64,000 bases of DNA from Siphonodentalium dalli (taxonomy: Eukaryota; Mollusca; Scaphopoda; Gadilida; Siphonodentaliidae): positions 55,349,849 to 55,413,848 of the forward strand of contig CP136062.1 in NCBI GenBank assembly GCA_032622095.1, written 5' to 3'. Every line of letters begins with the position of its first letter. Positions within the stretch are counted from its first letter, which is position 1. The notes beneath the pieces are model-generated. The model had not been told where the DNA came from, did no database searches, and was given only the letters and a program-made list of their open reading frames with translations. The position numbers and the translations under genes are program-made. Shown here piece by piece: positions 53,756-64,000 of this stretch.

Positions 53756-56199
53756 GTGACCCCAAACACGGGTCTTTTTTTGTTAGGCCTGATCAGAAGA
53801 ACAGTACGACCTGTGGCCCGTGCTAATGGATTAAATTTTGAAATCCAAGATGGCTGCTGGCGGCCATGTTTTTTGTCCGAATGACCCCAAAATGACTCGT
53901 TCCCATCTGCATTCCAATTTCAACAGCCATGACAAATTTTATGATGATCAGACTAAAGGTACGACCTGTACGTAGCCCGTGCTAAAGGATTTAGTCATAC
54001 AAAGAGTAAAATCCAAGATGGCTGCTGGCGGCCATGTTTTTTGGCCGAATGACCCCAAAATGACTCGTTCCCATCGACATAACATTATTAACATTCATGA
54101 CAAATTTTATGATGATCAGACTAAAAGTAGGACCTGTAGCCCGTGCTAAAGGATTTAGTCATACAAAGAGTAAAATCCAAGATGGCTGCTGGCGACCATG
54201 TTTTTTGGCCCAATGACCCCAAAATTACTCGTTCCCATCTACATGTCATTGTAAATATACATGACAAATTTTATGATGATCAGACTAAAGGTACGACCTG
54301 CAGCCCGTGCTAAAGAATTTAGTCATACAAAGAATAAAATCCAAGATGGCTACTGGCGGCCATGTTTTTTGGCCGAATGACCCCAAAATTACTCATTCCC
54401 ATCTACATGTCAATATTATCATCCATGACAAATTTCATGATGATCAGAAGAACAGTACGACCTGTGGCCCGTGTTAATGGATTAAATTTTGAAATCCAAG
54501 ATGGCCGCTGGCGGCCATGTTTTTTGTCCGAATAACCCCAAAATGACTCGTTCCCATCTACATGTCATTATTAACATTTTCGACAAATATTATGATGATC
54601 AGACTAAAAGTAGGACCTGTAGCCCGTGCTAAAGGATTTAGTCATACAAAGAGTAAAATCCAAGATGGCTGCTGGCGACCATGTTTTTTGGCCCAAGGAC
54701 CCCAAAATTACTCGTTCCCATCTACATGTCATTGTTAATATACATGACAAATTGTATGATGATCAGACTAAAGGTACGACCTGCAGCCCGTGCTAAAGAA
54801 TTTAGTCATACAAAGAGTAAAATCCAAGATGGCTACTGGCGGCCATGTTTTTTGGCAGAATGACCCCAAAATTACTCGTTCCCATCTACATGTCAATATT
54901 ATCATCCATGACAAATTTCAGCCATGACAAATTTTATGATGATCAGACTAAAGGTACGACCTGTAGCCCGTGCTAAAGGATTTAGTCATACAAAGAGTAA
55001 AATCCAAGATGGCTGCTGGCGGCCATGTTTTTTGCCCGAATGACCTCAAAATGACTCGTTCCAATCTACATGTCATTGCTAACATCCATGACAAATTTTA
55101 TGATGATCAGACTAAAGGTACGACCTGTAGCCTGTGCTAATGGATTGAATTTTGAAATCAAAGATGGCCACTGGCGGCCATGTTTTTTGGACGAATGACC
55201 TCAAAATGACTCGTTCCAATCTACATGTCATTGCTAACATCCATGACAAATTTTATGATGATCAGACTAAAGGTACGACCTGTAGCCTGTGCTAATGGAT
55301 TGAATTTTGAAATCAAAGATGGCCGCTGGCGGCCATGTTTTTTGTCCGAATGACCCCAAAATGACTCGTTCCCATCTACATGTCATTGTTAACATCCAGG
55401 ACAAATTTTATGATGATCAGACTAAAAGTACGACCTGTAGCCCGTGCTAAATGATTTAGTCACACAAAGAGTAAAATCCAAGATGGCTGCTGCGGTCATG
55501 TTTTTTGGCCTAATGACCCCAAAATTAATCGTTCCCATCTACATGTCAATATTAACATCCATGATAAATTTTATGATGATCAGACGAACAGTACGACCTG
55601 TAGCCTGTGCTAATGGATTGAATTTTGAAATCAAAGATGGCCACTGGCGGCCATGTTTTTCATCCGAATGACCCCAAAATGACTCATTCCCATCTACATT
55701 CCAATATCAACAGCTACGAAAAATTTCATGATGATCAGACTCAAGGTACGACCTGTAGTCCGTGCTAAAAGATTTAGTCATACAAAGAGTAAAATCCAAG
55801 ATGGCTGCTGGTGGCCATGTTTTTTAGCCGAATGACCCCAAAATTACTCGTTCCCATCTACATGTCATTATTAACATTCATGACAAATTTTATGATGATC
55901 AGACTAAAAGTACGACCTGTACGTAGCCCGTGCTAAATGATTTAGTCATACAAAGAGTAAAATCAAAGATGGCTGCTGGCGGCCATGTTTTTTGGCCGAA
56001 TGACCTCAAAATGACTTGTTCCCATCTACATGTCATTGTTAACATCCATGACAATTTTATGATGATCAGACTAAAGGTACGATCTGTAGCCTGTGCTAAA
56101 GGATCGAGTCATACAAAGAGTAAAATCCAAGATGGCTGCTGGCGGCCATGTTTTATGGCCGAATGACCTCAAAATGACTCGTTCCCATCTACATGTCAT

Positions 56200-56440
56200 C
56201 CCTTACGGAAAGAAATCACTAAATAAGTGATTCCTTAGTGCTTGCTTAGTGCTCGAGCACTAACAATCATTAATTTCCACATTTCCTTAATGTTTGTGGG
56301 GTGTAAGCACTAAGAATATCACTAATGCTAGTGCTTGAGCACTAAGGGATTTTCTCCTTAGTGATTCTTAGTGATTCTTAGTGCTTCTTAGTGCTTCTTA
56401 GTACTCCAACCATCTGATTGTTAATGCTGCATGATGTTTT
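56200..56440. repeat. Cluster of CTTAGTGCTT / AAGCACTAAG motifs
   Basis: CTTAGTGCTTGCTTAGTGCT, GCTAGTGCTTGAGCACTAAG and GATTCTTAGTGATTCTTAGT occur with their complements within 240 bp, giving many short hairpins. The motif also appears in both units of the following 515 bp duplication. It starts exactly where array 1 stops. Confidence 0.75.
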
Positions 56441-57470
56441 AAACCATGAGACTGGAGTAATATGAAGCACTAAGCATTTATCTTCCAAATATCTGCAGTC
56501 AGTTAATGTTTGTGAGATTTTCTCAATCACTAGTAAGGAACTCTTAGTGCTTACAGAGAACTTAGTTTAATTTCAAGAGAATCTCTGCTTGAAATAAACT
56601 AAGTCAGGTTCATGGAATTCACGGAAAAAGTGAGAAAAAATCCATTGCTGTAACAAGTATTGACTAGTATGTGCTTTATACATATCAAAAGAAGCAGTTT
56701 GATGAACTCTTCATGCTGAGACCAATTATTTTTTTTATATTAAAAAATAATTTTTGAGTGAAACAGACCAGTTAGGGTGAGTTTGTGTCACATACATGCA
56801 CTCACATGAACATATTTTCTCCACTTATTTTATCTGAACAAGGATGGAAAATGTGGCTGATTAAGATACATTTAAAAACTTAACTTTTTTATTGGAAATC
56901 TATCTTTTAAGTGAAATATTTGCAACAAAAGATATCTATTCAATACACAATGTCAAAACCATGAGATTGGAGTAATAGGAAGCACTAAGAATTTGGCTTC
57001 TAAATAACAGCAGTCATTTAATGTTTCTGGGATTTTCTCAATCACTAGTAAGGCACTCTTAGTGCTTACAGTTGAGAACTTTGTTTATTTCAAGCAGAGA
57101 ATCTCTTGCAATTAAACTAACTCAGGTTCAACAGATATTTCATGGAAAAAGTGAGAAAAAATCCATTGCTGCATCAAAAATTGGTTGATCTGTGCATTAT
57201 ACATATCAAAATAAGTGGTTTGATCAACACTTCAAGGTGAGACCAATATAAAGTATATTGTCAGATTGTCAACCCCTTCATATACTATATAAATAAATTA
57301 TTATTATTATTTATTAATATTGTTTATTTTTTTTTATATAAAATATAATGTTTTCAGTCAGGCAGACCAGTCAACATGAGTTTGTGTTATTCAAATGTAT
57401 TTTTCTCCAATTATTTGTTCTGAAAAGGGACACAAATTATTGCTTTTTTTTAGATACATTTAAAAATATA
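56441..57470 (+). repeat. Tandem duplication, 515 bp unit, two copies
   Basis: AAACCATGAGACTGGAGTAA (56441) and AAACCATGAGATTGGAGTAA (56956), each followed by TTTTCTCAATCACTAGTAAG and AAGTGAGAAAAAATCCATTG. The copies are diverged with several indels. No lasting open frame. Confidence 0.88.
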
Positions 57471-57989
57471 ATTTTTCATTGGAAATACATGTAATACCAT
57501 TTTGGATCTATAAGTACTAGTAGTTGATAATTAATATGAATTGAAACTACCCCCAATTCTGAATCAAAGTAGTTATAAAAGAGACAATTTGCTTAACTAA
57601 TTCAAGTAATGATCGAATTGTTCTCACTACATGTACTAGCTACTAGCTGGCTCTTAATTGGAGCTATTAAACTGCAATAAAACCAACTGTATCATATGCA
57701 TGCTCTAAAAATATTCCTGGGACAAGACAGTGCCTATATATAAAAAAATTAATCATCTAATCTGACCACCCCCTGGAGCCTATATAGGATTATTTGAACT
57801 TGTTCTAAATTTAGTTACATCACAAAGGAATCCAGCCACATCTTGTAATTTGACACTTCTTTAATATCAGCAACAGATGTTTGTCATAGTGTATGTGCTC
57901 TCTTGTTTTGACTACCCATAGTTTGTCTCTCAGTCATATATTATACACATGGAGCTAGCTGTTATTCTCATATTTTTTCTAAAGAATCA
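57471..57989. other. AT-rich stretch without a recognised gene
   Basis: No repeat family or open frame of interest recognised between the 515 bp duplication and the hAT element. Confidence 0.4.
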
Positions 57990-57997
57990 GTGAGTTT

Positions 57998-59902
57998 TAG
58001 TGTTGAAACGATTAATCGACTAATCAAAATCGACGCGATTATTAAATTAGTCGATTCCGAAATCGGCCAGTCGACTAGTCGGAACACACCCACCACCATT
58101 ATGCCATCGCGAAAGCAGTGCCGTTGCGACTTACTGGACAATTTAAACAATCAGGCTATCGAAATACACAATCACAATTAGCTTGCTAAAGCCTTCTTTG
58201 TTGTCCCTTTGATGCGATAACTGCTTTCAGTATTTGGTGGTCATGCACGAACGCGAAACACAATGATCTCAACTCAATGTATTTGTCGGCGCCGCACCGG
58301 CTTATTCTTTGAAGTTGAGACGACTGGCTTTGATAATCAACTTCAAAGAATCAGCCCCTATCGCAACCGTGTCTATTTCGGCGTGACGGAATTGATCTGA
58401 GTGATAACTGGTCAACGTGTTTGCAGGTGTGCAGGACTCAACTTCAATCAAGTTAGTTGCGAGGTGACATTATTAAGTTTTAAGTTTAATAACAAATCCA
58501 ATATATTATAGTTTATTGAAGCACTATGTCAGTATACCTTTAAAGTTTATTTGTAAAATTGTGTGATATTTTTTACAACCACCACATGCATCAACTAACG
58601 CATGGGCGAGCGTATATAGATATATTGTATTATAGATATAAATATAAAGCCAACCCGCGGTCGGCCATGCTATGCATCGAATAGCGTCGCGTATTTCGAA
58701 CTAAACTGGCGAGTCACTTCGGAAATCCCACGTCGTTTATGGGCTGTGTTTGTGAAAACTTACAATGTATTTTAGCACCTCAAACTTAAATCCTTCGTGG
58801 AATTGGGCGGTGACAAAGCTGTTCCCAGAAACGTAATCTGGATGACGCAAATTCCTGGAATCGGGCTAAATATAGAACTTACGACATCGCATTGAAATGT
58901 ACTATTAGATCCTATTAACATCGCCGGTCTGCGCAGTTTTATTTCTGAAACTGACACGATCGATTGTGTATTCGGGGACTCGCGAGTAAAATTGTATATA
59001 TATTTACAATGTACCATGCACGAGAGACAATTATGTACGCGATCAAATCAAACAGTGAAAACACGTGCGTTTTGGCGGGAAAATGACTGTCCGTGATTAA
59101 GCTATGTCATATCGTGACCTTGCAATGAATACAAGGAACAACATTATGTACGCAATGCATGGCCCATTTTTAATATATGCGGACTATATATTTACAGGGA
59201 ACTTTACCACATTCCGTGTCCGATATATGTACATGACATCTGCGAGCATAAAATGCTTGTACGCACTACAGCTGTTATAACATTTATATTGTAACTTTTG
59301 TTTGACTCTGTCAGAGATGAAGTTCGTTTCTCAAAATATCTTGCATTTCTTCATGTACGCCCGTTTGTGAAGTCAATCGGTGACAAGCACACTGGGCAAG
59401 TTCGATAACAACGATGTTCGATTGTATGTAAGTACCGGTACGGCCCGGTATACCATACCAATGATACCATATCAATTTTAAAGGAACATTTTTACACAAA
59501 ACATATAGAATAATGCACCGGTTTCTGATTGTTGCACGCGCTTCCACTCCGTAATCCGTAGCGTTTCCGCGATCGATCAGGTGTTGTCACCACCGTTTAG
59601 ATACATACATCAACTGGATGGTAATTTGATTGTCATAAAACATCATATACCTGGGACAAATTAATTACCTATTAACCTTCAGTGATATTAAGCCAAACAA
59701 TCACGACAAATAGTGTTTAATCACGTCTTGCTTTATGTTCGAAAATGCAAAGTTAGTTACTGGTACTCAAAACAAACGGCAAATTATATACGTATATGAG
59801 CACAAAACGGTAAGTTTCGGAAGGGGTCCGACTAGTCGACTAGTAGTCGATTCCCTCTGGCGACTAGTCGATTCCTCAAAACCACTAATCGTTTCAACAC
59901 TA
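57998..59902. mobile_element. hAT element, non-autonomous, 1.9 kb
   Basis: TIRs TAGTGTTGAAACGATTA (17 bp identical) at both ends, with subterminal TCGACTAGTCG and AGTCGATTCC boxes. The perfect 8 bp target duplication GTGAGTTT (57990-57997 and 59903-59910) is diagnostic for hAT. The interior is CpG-richer than its surroundings and has a TTTGGCGGGAAAA E2F-like site (about 59071). A donor-like ACAAAACG|GTAAGTTT lies near 59809. No hAT transposase domain is seen; the longest frames (78-81 codons, minus strand) are featureless. Confidence 0.92.
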
Positions 59903-59910
59903 GTGAGTTT

Positions 59911-60332
59911 AATCGGAATATGGAAGAAGTATGTTTTCAATATATATACCTAACACATTTATGTATGTGAAAAGAGATAATTTCTCAGTTTTTTCTGTGT
60001 TTTTGATGGAGAAACAACAGCACCAGGATGGGGAACAATGTTAGTATATACTCTCATAAATCTTTTTTAATTTATATGTTGCCTCATGAAAATCCAAACT
60101 ATGATATTGTTAACAGTACTAATAATATTCACAGGATTACTTCACCAACTCAAGTACACACAGTGCAATATTAAACAAATATAAATAGCTACAGCGATCA
60201 TTACAAGGCCCAGCTGCCACAATTCACCAAACTCTCCACCAGATTCTCAGGTTCCCTTTAAAAATACACAAACATGTATAAATGGGATTTAATATATCAA
60301 TTCTCATAGGAAATTTAACCCTTTTGAAAATA
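59911..60332. other. AT-rich stretch without a recognised gene
   Basis: Continues the sequence interrupted by the hAT insertion. No gene or repeat recognised. Confidence 0.35.
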
Positions 60333-62220
60333 AAATGAAAGTGTCAATGACACTGTAGCTCAACTTGGAAAGGGAATAATTTAATGTATTACAGTCAATG
60401 GAGCGATTAGGAATGTGGAAAGTTGAATGTCTAATACTAGTTTATAGACATGAAGAGAAAAATAAAATCCAAGATGGCTACTGGCGGCCATGTTTTCGGC
60501 CGAATGACCCCAAAATGATTGTATCCCATCTACATGTCACCGTTAACATCCATGACGATCAGACGATCCAGGACGATCAGACTAAAGGTACGACCTGTAG
60601 CCTATGCTAAAGAATTTAGTCATACAAAGAGTGAAATCCAATATTAACAACCATGACAAATTTCATGATGATCAGACGAACAGTACGACCTGTGGCCCAT
60701 GCTAATGGATTAAATTTTGAAATCCAAGATGGCCACTGGCGGCCATGTTTTTTGTCCGAATGACCCCAAAATGACTCGTTCCCATCTACATTCCAATTTC
60801 AACAGCCATGACAAATTTTATGATGATCAGACTAATTGTACGACCTGTAGCCCGTGCTAAAGGATTTAGTCATACAAAGAGTAAAATCAAAGATGGCTGC
60901 TGGCGGCCATGTTTTTTCGCCGAATGACCCCAAAATTACTCGTTCCCATTTACATTCCAATTTCAACAGCCATGACAAATTTTATGATGATCAGACTAAA
61001 GGTACGACCTGTAGCCCGTGCTAAAGGATTTAGTCATACAAAGAGTAAAATCAAAGATGGCTGCTGGCGGCTTTTTTTTTCTGCCGAATGACCCCAAAAT
61101 GACTCGTTCCCATCTACATGTCATTATTAACATTCACGACAAATTTTATGATGATCAGACTAAAGGTACAACCTGTAGCCCGTGCTAAAGGATTTAGTCA
61201 TACAAAGAGTAAAATCCAAGATGGCTGCTGGCGACCATGTTTTTTGGCCGAATGACCCCAAAATTACTCGTTCCCATCTACATGTCATTGTTAACATCCA
61301 TGACAAATTTTATGATGATCAGACGAACAGTACGACCTGTGGCCCGTGCTAATGGATTAAATTTTGAAATCCAAGATGGCCACTGGCGGCCATGTTTATT
61401 GGCCGAATGACCCCAAAATTACTCGTTCCCATCTACATTCCAATTTCAACAGCCATGACAAATTTTATGATGATCAGACTAAAGGTACGGCCTGTAGCCC
61501 GTGCTAAAGGATTTAGTCATACAAAGAGTAAAATCCAAGATGGCTGCTGGCGGCCATGTTTTTTGGCCGATTGACCCCAAAATGACTCGTTCCCATCTAC
61601 ATGTCATTATTAACATTCTTGACAAATTTTATGATGATCAGACTAAAAGTAGGACCTGTAGCCTGTGCTAAAGGATTTAGTCATACAAAGAGTAAAATCC
61701 AAGATGGCTGCTGGCGGCCATGTTTTTTGGCCGAATGACCCCAAAATTACTCGTTCCCATCTACATGTCAATATTAACATCCATGACAAATTTGATGATG
61801 ATCAGACTAAAGGTACGACCTGTAGCCCGTGCTAAAGAATTTAGTCATACAAAGAGTAAAATCCAAGAAGGCTGCTGGCCGCCATGTTTTTTGGCCAAAT
61901 GACCCCAAAATTACTCGTTCCCATCTACATGTCAATATTAACATCCATGACGATCAGACAAACAGTACGACCTGTGGCCCGTGCTAATGGATTGAATTTT
62001 GAAATGTTTTTTTTCCGAATGACCCCAAAATGAATCATTCCGGTACAAATGTTGATGTCAACAGCTATGACAAATTTCATAATGATCCGATCAAAGGTAC
62101 GACCTGTAGCCTCTATTGTTGACGCCTTACGCACACACGCACACACGCACACACAGACGACGGACGACAAAGTCATGGCAATAGCTCAAACTTTACAAAG
62201 TAAAGTTGAGCTAATAAGGG
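60333..62220 (+). mobile_element. ~160 bp tandem-repeat element, array 2, with complete 3' tail
   Basis: The same start as array 1 (AAATGAAAGTGTCAATGACA), about 11 units of the two types, then ACGCACACACGCACACACGC, CAGACGACGGACGACAAAGT and a terminal hairpin AGCTCAAACTTTACAAAGTA / AAGTTGAGCT ending near 62214. A hairpin at the 3' end without long TIRs recalls Helitron-type non-autonomous elements. The start also contains AGCTCAACTT, so the two ends share a short inverted motif. No coding capacity. Confidence 0.85.
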
Positions 62221-62441
62221 TTTCTACAACCGACATAGAATGCACGCGAATCTAAATAATGAAATGATGCAATATCGTGACTGCTTATAAACAATTCACC
62301 ATGCTTTTTGTGAGAAACTAAACAACACTCGACCTGTACTTTCTCTGACACAAAGCGCGTGTTAATTAAATAATATTGCATCCATATCATCATTATGCTA
62401 TAATATAGTATATTCATGACGAAATTATCAAAATTAGAAAA

Positions 62442-62657
62442 ATGTTATTTTTTAATTTAACCTACAATGAAGACCGCCCCGCCCATCACTTTAAATATCA
62501 TGGCTGGTTTAATACTCTTCTTCATTCGTTCAAAGACTTGTCAGACAAAGACAAATCTACTAATATGAAAGTAGCGTTATTAAAGGAATATTATTCTGAA
62601 AAATGTTTAGTTTCAATATACCAATATATAATTAAAATGTCCAATTTGCACAAATAA
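62442..62657 (+). CDS. Weak candidate small ORF, 71 codons
   Basis: MLFFNLTYNEDRPAHHFKYH opens the frame, and the C-terminal half (ALLKEYYSEKCLVSIYQYII) is Lys/Tyr/Leu-rich, as a helical segment could be. No family recognised, no promoter or splice evidence, and composition is explained by AT-richness. Included because it lies outside the identified repeats. Confidence 0.15.
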   Translation: MLFFNLTYNEDRPAHHFKYHGWFNTLLHSFKDLSDKDKSTNMKVALLKEYYSEKCLVSIYQYIIKMSNLHK

Positions 62658-63411
62658 TCTTGTGTTTGGTGGCTAATTGTTGTAGACGAAGTCACGTGAT
62701 TGAAGTCACATGATCGCCGGTCGGTACTGTCACATGATTTAACACATGACAATTGCGCAGTGATAGGGGAATTCCCATTAATTCCTATAAATTACGCATA
62801 ACAATATAGCATTATACAAGCATCCGCTTACGTCGATATAAACATTGTCCGTGGTTAGTTTGAACATCCAATTAGATTTAACACTTTTCAAAGGAGGGAT
62901 AACATATATAAATACATGTACACGAACTTTCGATATACATGCTTTATATACCCATCAAAGTTATAACAATTTCCGGTTAAAAAAAAAAATCAGGGAACAC
63001 TCTTTATTGAGTCATGGTGAATAAAAGTGGGCACACGATCAATGTCATAGCAATTTCCGGTTTATTAAATGCTCTTTATTCGCACCATATTAGGAATACG
63101 CTCGGCAGGAATTGCTCTTTATTGAGTCGTGGTGATCGAAGGAAAGTGGGGACTCGACTTTACTAATTAGATCAATATACTCCCCACTTTAACAGCAATT
63201 TGATGTATGCCCGACTTGTAAAAATAAACGCTCTTTATTTGTTATATGCATTCCTTTTTAGCGATAGGTTCGATTGAATATATTCCGGCAAATTTATATT
63301 CTTTACGGAAGTTGACTTTTTCTTGGGAAGTCATTCCTGTCGGTGGTCGGTTTGTTTAATGTGGGTGTTGCATCTGTTCTGAGTTGACATTACATGGTAG
63401 CCACAGTGTAT
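62658..63411. repeat. Region with diverged GCTCTTTATTGAGTC repeats
   Basis: CACTCTTTATTGAGTCATGG (62999), AATGCTCTTTATTCGCACCA (63068), TTGCTCTTTATTGAGTCGTG (63111) and AAACGCTCTTTATTTG (63228) recur with CAATTTCCGGTT, about 60-115 bp apart. Possibly the decayed flank of the THAP-bearing element next to it. Confidence 0.55.
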
Positions 63412-63615
63412 TCACGTTGTGCTCAAACACCTTTTTTCGAAGTGGACGGAACAAATTCTGGACCATTTCTTCAGTAACCACTTTAATAGTTTCTGATTTT
63501 GCGCAACAGGCTTCCCACATAAATCCTGCCACATGTCACGTAAACGAACATCTTTTGAGATGAATGTAGAATTATACCTAATTGAGAAAACACTGCATTT
63601 ATTTGGCATTGTCAC
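63412..63615 (-). pseudogene. Degenerate THAP-type zinc-finger domain
   Basis: On the minus strand MTMPNKCSVFSIRYNSTF starts a 67-codon frame. C7, W29, C55 and H58 (RICSVHF) match the THAP C2-CH spacing, in which a C-x2-4-C pair is followed about 44 residues later by C-x2-H and a conserved Trp. The second cysteine of the first pair is missing and the frame stops soon after the domain, before an AVPTIF-type box. THAP domains bind DNA in P-element and Kolobok-type transposases and derived host proteins. Probably a dead transposon fragment. Confidence 0.6.
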
Positions 63616-63959
63616 GAATGAATGAACGAAAAATGATTGTGAATATACGGGACATTCGGGGCATATATTTTATATATATGGAAAATTAAAACAACATCGT
63701 GAACACGCACCCGAATAGAGTTCGTGTCTTAATAAGCTTTATTTTTGACAGGAATCTCGCTCAATCGCCCTTCTATATTTTTGTTAAAACAATTCCCTGT
63801 GGCGGTTATTGCCCTCCACCTTCTTGACAAAATATTTTGTTCACGTTAACTATTGGTTGTTTATGTTTATAATAGTAAACAGCCGATTTGAATATGAACT
63901 ATAGTGTTGTCATTGAACAATCTTATCCTTTGATTGCCCCTCTTAAAAATAGTCCTTGT
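63616..63959. other. AT-rich stretch without a recognised gene
   Basis: No repeat family or gene recognised between the THAP remnant and the family B edge. Confidence 0.35.
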
Positions 63960-64000
63960 CAAGCCTGAGTTTAGTGTGCCTGTCATTTGGACATTTGGAG
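63960..64000. mobile_element. Family B terminus, cut by the window end (copy 13)
   Basis: CAAGCCTGAGTTTAGTGTGC followed by CTGTCATTTG is the left terminus of the family; the element continues beyond the window. Confidence 0.85.

Larger units (their letters stand above)
52328..53789 (+). mobile_element. DNA transposon with 34 bp TIRs, inserted in array 1
   Basis: GGCCTAACAAAAAAATACCT plus GTGTTTGGGGTCAC at the left, with the complement GTGACCCCAAACACGGGTCT plus TTTTTTGTTAGGCC at the right (2 mismatches). The 3 bp TGA is duplicated (52325-52327 and 53790-53792). The empty site, ATGATGATCAGAAGAACAGT, is visible in other units of the array (51692, 54437). The element carries a promoter-like region, a zinc-finger exon with a splice donor, and a 30 bp A run (about 53691-53720), but no catalytic core, so it is non-autonomous. 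Confidence 0.9.
51329..56199 (+). repeat. ~160 bp tandem-repeat element, array 1 (about 21 units)
   Basis: It starts AAATGAAAGTGTCAATGACA and GTAGCTCAACTTGGAAAGGG, then enters units of 153-165 bp built on ATCCAAGATGGCTGCTGGCG, CCATGTTTTTTGGCCGAATG and GATGATCAGACTAAAGGTAC. Two unit types occur: one preceded by TTTAGTCATACAAAGAGT, the other by TGGATTAAATTTTGAAATC. The array is split by the transposon at 52328-53789 and stops abruptly at 56199 without the GACG tail seen in array 2. Tandem ~160 bp units within mobile elements are known in bivalves (pearl, Helitron-like types); homology is not shown here. Short frames are repeated in each unit and are not genes. Confidence 0.92.

Overview
The window looks like a repeat-saturated, AT-rich stretch of invertebrate nuclear DNA, most likely from a marine mollusc and probably a bivalve. 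The basis is circumstantial. It has many palindromic MITEs, ~160 bp tandem units inside mobile elements, element tails rich in GGAC/GACG steps that end in an AGCTCAA...TTGAGCT hairpin, an interstitial CCCTAA stretch and a tRNA-like SINE with an AATC tail. There are no bacterial-style gene clusters, and no complete protein-coding gene, rRNA or certain tRNA gene was found. Almost every open frame of 60-120 codons falls in repeats or is shared by several repeat copies, so these frames are not annotated as genes.

Repeat families repeat along the whole window. Family A (17 copies) is a pogo/Tigger-like MITE, CAGTAATGCCC...GGGCATTACTG, flanked by TA. Family B (13 copies) is an unclassified foldback element, CAAGCCTTGAAATAG or CAAGCCTGAGTTTAG at the ends, with AATGAGGTCCCCAGAGGG inside. 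Family C (about 10 copies) is a piggyBac-like MITE, TTAA-CCCTTT...AAAGGG-TTAA, around a 66 bp palindrome. Families D and K are two further TTAA-flanked families. Single elements with visible target-site duplications include a hAT element (57998-59902, 8 bp), a 34 bp-TIR transposon carrying a BED-like zinc-finger exon (52328-53789, 3 bp), a 46 bp-TIR element (47544-49348, 3 bp), an 88 bp hairpin element (34760-34847, 9 bp) and a SINE (38806-39117, 13 bp).

Layout: 1-4.8 kb, MITEs and a possible promoter with two CRE sites. 4.8-6.6 kb, a triplicated ~560 bp unit, one copy carrying a TIR element with a telomere-like core. At 6619-6729, a good candidate exon. 10.8-20.7 kb, a large inverted duplication (arms ~2.9 kb, spacer ~4.1 kb). 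21.2-24.6 kb, a TTAA element with internal VNTR, abutted by 28 copies of a 51 bp repeat that keeps a 494-codon frame open. 24.8-50 kb, MITEs, degenerate satellites, a second candidate exon (42108-42204), a fibronectin-III-like degenerate exon (30612-30786) and a broken zinc-finger gene (31774-32086). 51.3-62.2 kb, two large ~160 bp repeat arrays with the zinc-finger transposon inside the first and the hAT element between them. 62.4-64 kb, a degenerate THAP domain and the edge of another family B copy.

The window is therefore best read as intergenic or long-intron DNA. The few exon-like segments may belong to genes whose other exons lie outside it. Nothing shows that the elements act together; their order and nesting give a relative history of insertions.
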